Assembly (NCBI GenBank): GCA_024638525.1
Contig: JAHEKB010000050.1
Coordinates: 1-11,547 of the forward strand
Length of the DNA: 11,547 nt
Source of the DNA: Bacteroidota bacterium
GTDB lineage: Bacteria > Bacteroidota > Bacteroidia > NS11-12g > UBA9320
Reading direction: 5' to 3'
Shown here: piece by piece, positions 7,618-11,547 of the stretch
How positions within the stretch are numbered: position 1 is the first letter of the stretch
Layout of the letters: the number at the start of each line of letters is the position of its first letter
The notes under the pieces: model-generated
The model's input: the letters and a program-made list of their open reading frames with translations, nothing else
Told to the model about the DNA's origin: nothing
Database searches by the model: none
Program-made: the position numbers and the translations under genes

Positions 7618-9515
7618 GATATAGAAGGTCTAAACGACCATTTACCATATCACTGGTGCTGATAGCTCTTTTTGTCAGCACCCTTTTTTTGCTCAGCAAT
7701 TGTAATCAAAGCGAAAGCGAAGACACTGCTTTTTTAAATCACCTTGATAGCGTAAGTTATGTAGGAATACAGACTTGTGCTTCTTGCCATCCAGATAAGT
7801 ATCAAAGTTTCATGCATACCGGTATGGGTTCTTCATTTGGCTTGGCTACAAGAGAAAAATCTTCAGCCCGTTTTGGTCCTGAACATCTGGTAGTAGATAG
7901 TGCGAGCGGTCTTGCCTATTACCCATATTGGTCGGGAGAACAGCTATATATAAAAGAGTTTTATCTCGAGAACGGAGACACCATTCACCAATTAGATGTA
8001 AAGGTGGATTACATCATTGGTTCAGGTCAGCACACCAACTCGCATTTATATGAGCGCAATGGCTATCTATTCCAGGCTCCATTGACCTTTTATACTCAAG
8101 AGCACTATTGGGAACTGCCACCTGGATTTGAAAATGGAAACAACTCTAGGTTTAACCGCATGATTGATATGGAATGCATGAGTTGCCACAACGCGCTTCC
8201 AACAATGCATGAAACAAGCAGCAGGAAATTTGAAGAGCTTCCCATGGGTATTGATTGCGAACGATGTCATGGACCGGGAGAACTTCATGTGAATACACGA
8301 GCTAGGGGAGAGGGGGTAGATGTAAGCATTGAAGCAGACCCCACCATTGTCAATCCGTCGCGATTGGATTGGAACCTCCAAATGGATTTGTGTCAGAGGT
8401 GCCATCTACAAGGTTTAAATCTGCTGAAAGAGGGCAAGCGTTTTGAAGATTTCAGACCTGGAATGAAACTGAGTTCTGTTTTTGATGTGTATTTGCCTTT
8501 ATACCAAGGGGGTAATCCAAACTTTGACATGGCCAATCACTCTGATCGACTTCAGAAAAGCAAGTGCTTTATTCAGAGCAATACAGAGGGCTCACTCAAG
8601 TTTACCTGCATAAGCTGCCACGATCCTCACAAAGGAATCACACAAACTGCAAATGACTATTATAGTAGTGTATGTATGCAATGCCATCAGAATGATGTCT
8701 GCAATGGCTTGCCAGAGGGTGAGAGCATGGGAAGCGCAAATTGTGTGAGCTGTCACATGCCAGAGAGCTCGTCTTCAGACATTCTACATGTAAAGATCCA
8801 TGATCACTACATCAGGAAACCGATTCATGAGGAGGAACAAACAAAGATGAAAAAGCTCCTAGGACTCTATGCGGTCAATAATCCTGAGCCGAGCAAGGAA
8901 GAAGAGATCAGGGCGTATTTGGAGTATTGGGAGAAATTTGATAAAAACCCATTCTATCTGAATAAGGCTGAAGAATTGCTCAAATTTGAAAATTACACTC
9001 AGCTGAAATTGAAGCTAGCCTATTTGAAAGAAGACTATTCTTCCGTGATACAACTTGCAAAGGACATTAAAGATCTATCTGCTTGGCAAGCCTATATGGT
9101 TGGAGAATCCATGCTGCAAGAGGGAGAGCTGAGCGCTGCTAAAGTCTTTTTACAAATGAGCTATTTAGAAGACCCTGATCTTTGGGAGGTGGGGCTTCGC
9201 TTGCTAAAGACTTTGAATCTGTCAGAGGACTATGTCAAAGCAGAGCTTTTGGCCTTGGAACTCATCGAGAAGCATCCCCTCAATGCGGAACTTTGGACAG
9301 AGTATGCCGTTTCACAACTTCGCCAGTCAAAAGAGGCAAAATACGCCGTTAACCAGGCATTGCAGTTAGGTCCTTTAGACTTGAAAGTCTGGGAGTTACA
9401 GTTAAATTATTATGGCATTATTAACGAAAGTGAAAGACAAAAGATTTGGGCCAAAAGAATACTTGATGCATACCCTGAGCATCCTGATGTTGCATTACTG
9501 AAAAGCTATCTATAA
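7599..9515 (+). CDS. Seven-heme c-type cytochrome lipoprotein with TPR-like C-terminal region
   Basis: The product is 638 residues from GTG 7599. No ATG lies in frame near the start, and GTG 7599 supplies a basic n-region (RYRRSKR), a hydrophobic core and a lipobox-like LLSNC with Cys35; GTG 7656 is a poorer alternative. Seven CxxCH heme motifs lie at 60-64, 193-197, 220-224, 265-269, 337-341, 359-363 and 382-386. The layout resembles the cytochrome c554/doubled-CxxCH proteins found in Bacteroidota and Planctomycetes, including the segment SGQHTNSHLYERNGYLFQAP. From about residue 420 to the end the sequence is helical and repeat-like (AWQAYMVGESMLQEGELSAAKVFL and similar), consistent with TPRs. 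It would be exported, haem-loaded in the periplasm and lipid-anchored, and act in electron transfer or reduction; the substrate is unknown. A strong terminator-like hairpin lies within its signal-peptide codons. Confidence 0.9.
   Translation: MASNEIRYRRSKRPFTISLVLIALFVSTLFLLSNCNQSESEDTAFLNHLDSVSYVGIQTCASCHPDKYQSFMHTGMGSSFGLATREKSSARFGPEHLVVDSASGLAYYPYWSGEQLYIKEFYLENGDTIHQLDVKVDYIIGSGQHTNSHLYERNGYLFQAPLTFYTQEHYWELPPGFENGNNSRFNRMIDMECMSCHNALPTMHETSSRKFEELPMGIDCERCHGPGELHVNTRARGEGVDVSIEADPTIVNPSRLDWNLQMDLCQRCHLQGLNLLKEGKRFEDFRPGMKLSSVFDVYLPLYQGGNPNFDMANHSDRLQKSKCFIQSNTEGSLKFTCISCHDPHKGITQTANDYYSSVCMQCHQNDVCNGLPEGESMGSANCVSCHMPESSSSDILHVKIHDHYIRKPIHEEEQTKMKKLLGLYAVNNPEPSKEEEIRAYLEYWEKFDKNPFYLNKAEELLKFENYTQLKLKLAYLKEDYSSVIQLAKDIKDLSAWQAYMVGESMLQEGELSAAKVFLQMSYLEDPDLWEVGLRLLKTLNLSEDYVKAELLALELIEKHPLNAELWTEYAVSQLRQSKEAKYAVNQALQLGPLDLKVWELQLNYYGIINESERQKIWAKRILDAYPEHPDVALLKSYL
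7655..7690 (+). terminator. Intrinsic-terminator-like hairpin with T7 tract inside the cytochrome 5' coding region
   Basis: GGTGCTGA (7655-7662) is a perfect inverted repeat of TCAGCACC (7675-7682). The stem can extend inward by U-G, A-U and G-U pairs to 11 bp, leaving a 6-base loop (7666-7671). One C follows, then seven Ts (7684-7690). This is the classic Rho-independent layout in plus-strand orientation, 37 bp after the rhodanese stop. It overlaps codons for the hydrophobic core of the cytochrome signal peptide, so it may end the upstream operon partially or act as a translation-sensitive attenuator. Activity is not shown. Confidence 0.6.
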
Positions 9516-9567
9516 ATGCTGATGATAGCAGATGGGAATGAATCACTAAATTGATTTTCTTTGCAGC
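9516..9567 (+). other. Short spacer before the ferredoxin gene
   Basis: This 52-bp gap holds a small AT-rich inverted repeat, AATCA (9541-9545) with TGATT (9552-9556), and TGCT/AGCA flanking GATGAT (9517-9530). Neither stem exceeds five or so pairs and neither has a convincing T-tract. No promoter box was recognised. It most likely separates genes of one transcript. Confidence 0.3.
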
Positions 9568-9915
9568 ATGGCGATCATTATAACCGATGAATGTATCAAC
9601 TGTGGAGCGTGCGAGCCAGAATGCCCCAATAATGCTATTTATGAAGCGGGTGCGGAATGGGCAATCAAGGATGGTACCACTGTCAGTGGAAGCTACACAC
9701 TTGAGGGTGATGTTACTGTTGACGCCTCAGAAAAGCAGGAACCTGTATCCGATGAGGTCTATTATATAGTTCCTGATAAATGTACCGAATGCATAGGATT
9801 TCACGAAGAGCCTCAATGTGCGGCAGTCTGTCCGGTAGATTGCTGTGTACCTGATCCAGATAGGGAAGAGAGCGAAGAAATATTGCTGGCAAGAAAAGAA
9901 AGACTTCATTTATAA
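9568..9915 (+). CDS. Ferredoxin-like protein with two 4Fe-4S clusters
   Basis: This 115-residue soluble protein begins with the ferredoxin signature DECINCGACEPECP (Cys9, 12, 15, 19). The second motif is DKCTECIGFHEEPQCAAVCP (Cys72, 75, 84, 88), where C-x2-C-x8-C-x3-C is the Allochromatium/YfhL-type spacing. In this fold the last Cys of each motif normally ligates the other cluster, so two 4Fe-4S clusters are expected. About 50 mostly polar residues lie between the motifs, longer than in minimal ferredoxins, and Cys92-Cys93 sit just after the second motif. It is a cytoplasmic low-potential electron carrier with an unknown partner. It precedes the NlpC/P60 gene by only 2 bp, so the two are probably co-transcribed. 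Confidence 0.95.
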   Translation: MAIIITDECINCGACEPECPNNAIYEAGAEWAIKDGTTVSGSYTLEGDVTVDASEKQEPVSDEVYYIVPDKCTECIGFHEEPQCAAVCPVDCCVPDPDREESEEILLARKERLHL

Positions 9916-9917
9916 AC

Positions 9918-10613
9918 ATGAGTGAGAAGGGAATATGCCATTTGAGTCAAATCCCTTTGAGGGGGGAGCCAAAGAGCTCAGCTGAAATGGTTACCCAAAT
10001 GATTTATGGTGAGTGCTATCAGGTAATAGCTCGCGAGAAAGACTGGCTGAAAGTAAAAATGGATTACGATGCTTATGAAGGCTGGTTGAGTAAAAGTAGC
10101 TTTAAAGCGGGAACAGCTCCGGAGAGAATAAAAATACAGCAAGAGCTTTTTGCTGTCCATCCTCAAGGGGAGCAATTTGTGATCTCAAGCATGGGGTCTG
10201 AATTAAATGCGGATTTATTGGAGTACGAGGAAGAGTCTACCCGTGATATTAGAAACCTCGCGATGCGCTTTTTAGGAGTTCCATATTTATGGGGGGGAAG
10301 AACCTTTAATGGAGTGGATTGCTCTGGCTTGGTGCAAATAGTGTTTAAATGCCTCTCTTGTGTATTGCCAAGAGATGCCAGCCAACAAGTCAAAGAGGGC
10401 AAGGCAATTACTTTTGATGAGATAACGGAAGGAGATTTGGTCTTCTTTGAAAGTGATTTTAAGGTAACACATGTTGGAATTGCACTTAATCACTCCAAAA
10501 TCATTCACGCACACGGATCGGTCCGGGTGGATGATCTCACTAAAAAAGGTATCATCAATGCAGAGCGCGGAGAATTGAGTCATCACTATCATTCTGCCCG
10601 TCGTGTGCGATAA
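9918..10613 (+). CDS. SH3b-NlpC/P60 family cell-wall peptidase
   Basis: This 231-residue protein has a bacterial SH3-like region at about 5-60 (LRGEPKSSAEMVTQMIYGE to DYDAYEGWLSKSSF) and a C-terminal NlpC/P60 domain from about 110. The catalytic residues are Cys135 in GVDCSGLV, His185 in VTHVGIAL and His197 in IIHAHG, and the GVPYLWGGRT motif precedes the Cys. These enzymes cleave peptide stems, typically gamma-D-Glu-diaminopimelate bonds, in peptidoglycan or recycled muropeptides. No signal peptide or membrane segment is visible: the N-terminus is MSEKGICHLSQ. A cytoplasmic role in muropeptide recycling, like other SH3b-NlpC peptidases, is therefore more likely than direct wall hydrolysis. 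A longer start is not possible without running into the ferredoxin gene in another frame. It is tightly linked to the ferredoxin gene (2-bp gap). Confidence 0.94.
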   Translation: MSEKGICHLSQIPLRGEPKSSAEMVTQMIYGECYQVIAREKDWLKVKMDYDAYEGWLSKSSFKAGTAPERIKIQQELFAVHPQGEQFVISSMGSELNADLLEYEEESTRDIRNLAMRFLGVPYLWGGRTFNGVDCSGLVQIVFKCLSCVLPRDASQQVKEGKAITFDEITEGDLVFFESDFKVTHVGIALNHSKIIHAHGSVRVDDLTKKGIINAERGELSHHYHSARRVR

Positions 10614-10627
10614 TAAATTTGTTTATT
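10612..10627 (+). terminator. Weak AT-only hairpin after the peptidase gene
   Basis: AATAAA (10612-10617) and TTTATT (10622-10627) form a 6-bp all-AT stem with a TTTG loop, starting in the peptidase stop codon. There is no GC clamp and no T-tract, so termination would be inefficient. The rest of the 52-bp gap to the symporter has no clear promoter. Confidence 0.2.
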
Positions 10628-10665
10628 CATAGTGATTTGGACATATTGCACGGATCACATAAGCG

Positions 10666-11547
10666 ATGATTCGAAAGCTATTACTCCTCTTATTTTCATC
10701 ATTTAGTATATACAGTTCTGCAGCTGGTGGATTGGATGAAAAGATCAACTCACTTTTTGAGCAATACACAACACCTATTGTAAATGCGGTTTTTTACAGT
10801 ATAGGCATAGCAGGTTATTCCATACCGATAGTTCTCATTGTATTGGTTGCTGGTGCGGTATACTTTACTCTGTATTTCAGTTTTCCCAACTTCAGACATT
10901 TCACAACGGCTCTAAATGTGGTAAAAGGAAAATACGATGAAGCAGATCCTCATGAAGCAGATACAGATAATGTGCAATCTGCAGATGGAGATTTACCAGA
11001 TACTATAAAAGTTGAAGGAGCGCAGGGAGAGGTTTCCCACTTTCAAGCCTTGACAGCAGCGCTTTCGGCAACGGTAGGTCTGGGCAATATTGCAGGGGTG
11101 GCGGTAGCAGTTTCGCTAGGAGGGCCCGGTGCGGTATTTTGGATGATACTTGCCGGTTTTTTCGGAATGGCTTCAAAATTTACAGAATGCACGCTTGGAG
11201 TTAAATACAGGGATGTCGGCGAGGATGGCACGGTCTATGGAGGTCCCATGTACTATTTGAGCAAGGGATTTAAAGAAAAAAATATGGGTGGCTTTGGAAA
11301 ATTTCTTGCCGTCTTCTTTGCCATCATGGCTATAGGTGGGTCATTCGGTGGGGGTAATATGTTTCAGGCCAATCAAGCCGCGGCCCAGTTTACAGATCTG
11401 TTTAACCTCAGTGGAGGCTCGGCAGGATTCTGGTTTGGCTTAGTTATGGCGGTCTTAGTAGCTGTAGTTATCATCGGGGGTATCAAGAGAATTGGATCAG
11501 TGACGGAGAAGGTGGTGCCTTTTATGGCTGTAGTATATGTCGGAGCT
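10666..11547 (+). CDS. AGCS family sodium:alanine/glycine symporter, N-terminal part (3' end outside window)
   Basis: The frame is open from ATG 10666 through 294 codons to the right edge. The family signature is clear: SHFQALTAALSATVGLGNIAGVA, then GGPGAVFWMILAGFFGMASKFTE, then YGGPMYYLSKG. These belong to the sodium-coupled alanine/glycine carriers of the APC superfamily (COG1115). Residues 1-20 (MIRKLLLLLFSSFSIYSSAA) look like a Sec signal peptide, a feature I recall for Bacteroidota members. The first core helix is at about 46-66. An acidic linker at about 88-116 separates it from the conserved core. The protein would sit in the inner membrane and import alanine or glycine with sodium; the substrate cannot be fixed from this part. 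It lies 52 bp after the peptidase gene and may share its transcript. Confidence 0.94.
   Translation, partial: MIRKLLLLLFSSFSIYSSAAGGLDEKINSLFEQYTTPIVNAVFYSIGIAGYSIPIVLIVLVAGAVYFTLYFSFPNFRHFTTALNVVKGKYDEADPHEADTDNVQSADGDLPDTIKVEGAQGEVSHFQALTAALSATVGLGNIAGVAVAVSLGGPGAVFWMILAGFFGMASKFTECTLGVKYRDVGEDGTVYGGPMYYLSKGFKEKNMGGFGKFLAVFFAIMAIGGSFGGGNMFQANQAAAQFTDLFNLSGGSAGFWFGLVMAVLVAVVIIGGIKRIGSVTEKVVPFMAVVYVGA
10937..10962 (+). repeat. Short in-frame direct repeat in the symporter linker
   Basis: ATGAAGCAGAT occurs at 10937-10947 and 10952-10962, a 15-base period that keeps frame and encodes DEADP-HEADT. It lies in an acidic, low-complexity linker (D, E, Q rich) that is not part of the conserved transporter core. 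A third GCAGAT follows at 10981. This is probably slippage-driven linker growth, not a binding site. Confidence 0.5.

Noticed and set aside
7684..7700. Cytochrome start downstream of the hairpin (TTG 7689)
   Set aside because: It would remove the hydrophobic signal sequence, which a c-type cytochrome needs for export and heme attachment.

Overview
The window is a gene-dense, single-contig piece of chromosome from a member of the Bacteroidota. Three things support this. One protein ends in a type IX secretion (T9SS) type A sorting domain, which is found only in this phylum. The AGCS symporter has the signal-peptide-like N-terminus seen in Bacteroidota homologues. The genes lack clear Shine-Dalgarno sequences and are packed with overlaps or gaps of a few bases. 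I cannot place it below phylum; a marine or freshwater Flavobacteriia- or Cytophagia-like organism would fit. I see no mobile elements, tRNA, rRNA or CRISPR, and no non-coding stretch longer than about 150 bp.

Layout. (1) Bases 1-1417, plus strand: the 3' end of a patatin-like phospholipase gene, overlapped (ATGA) by a PhnP-like metallo-beta-lactamase-fold hydrolase. (2) 1418-1939, minus strand: an exported TlpA/thioredoxin-like protein. Its stop codon directly abuts the stop of the convergent hydrolase gene. (3) 1940-2079: the divergent upstream region, the only obvious place for promoters in the first half. (4) 2080-7617, plus strand: a double-length D-alanine--D-alanine ligase-like protein made of two ATP-grasp halves, then a membrane-anchored PASTA protein overlapping it, a T9SS-secreted protein and a small single-domain rhodanese. 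(5) 7599-10613, plus strand: a seven-heme c-type cytochrome lipoprotein with a helical repeat tail, a two-cluster 4Fe-4S ferredoxin and an SH3b-NlpC/P60 peptidase. (6) 10666 to the end: the first 294 codons of an AGCS sodium:alanine/glycine symporter.

How the genes may work together. The ligase, PASTA and NlpC/P60 genes point to peptidoglycan building and remodelling, and an alanine/glycine carrier would fit beside them. The TlpA-like protein, rhodanese, multiheme cytochrome and ferredoxin point to thiol, sulfur and electron-transfer chemistry. No substrate or pathway can be fixed from sequence alone. 

The two most notable points are the tandem ligase, whose halves have lost different parts of the canonical Ddl active site, and a textbook intrinsic-terminator structure (stem plus T7) lying inside the signal-peptide codons of the cytochrome gene. 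I did not find a clear novel defence or mobile system.
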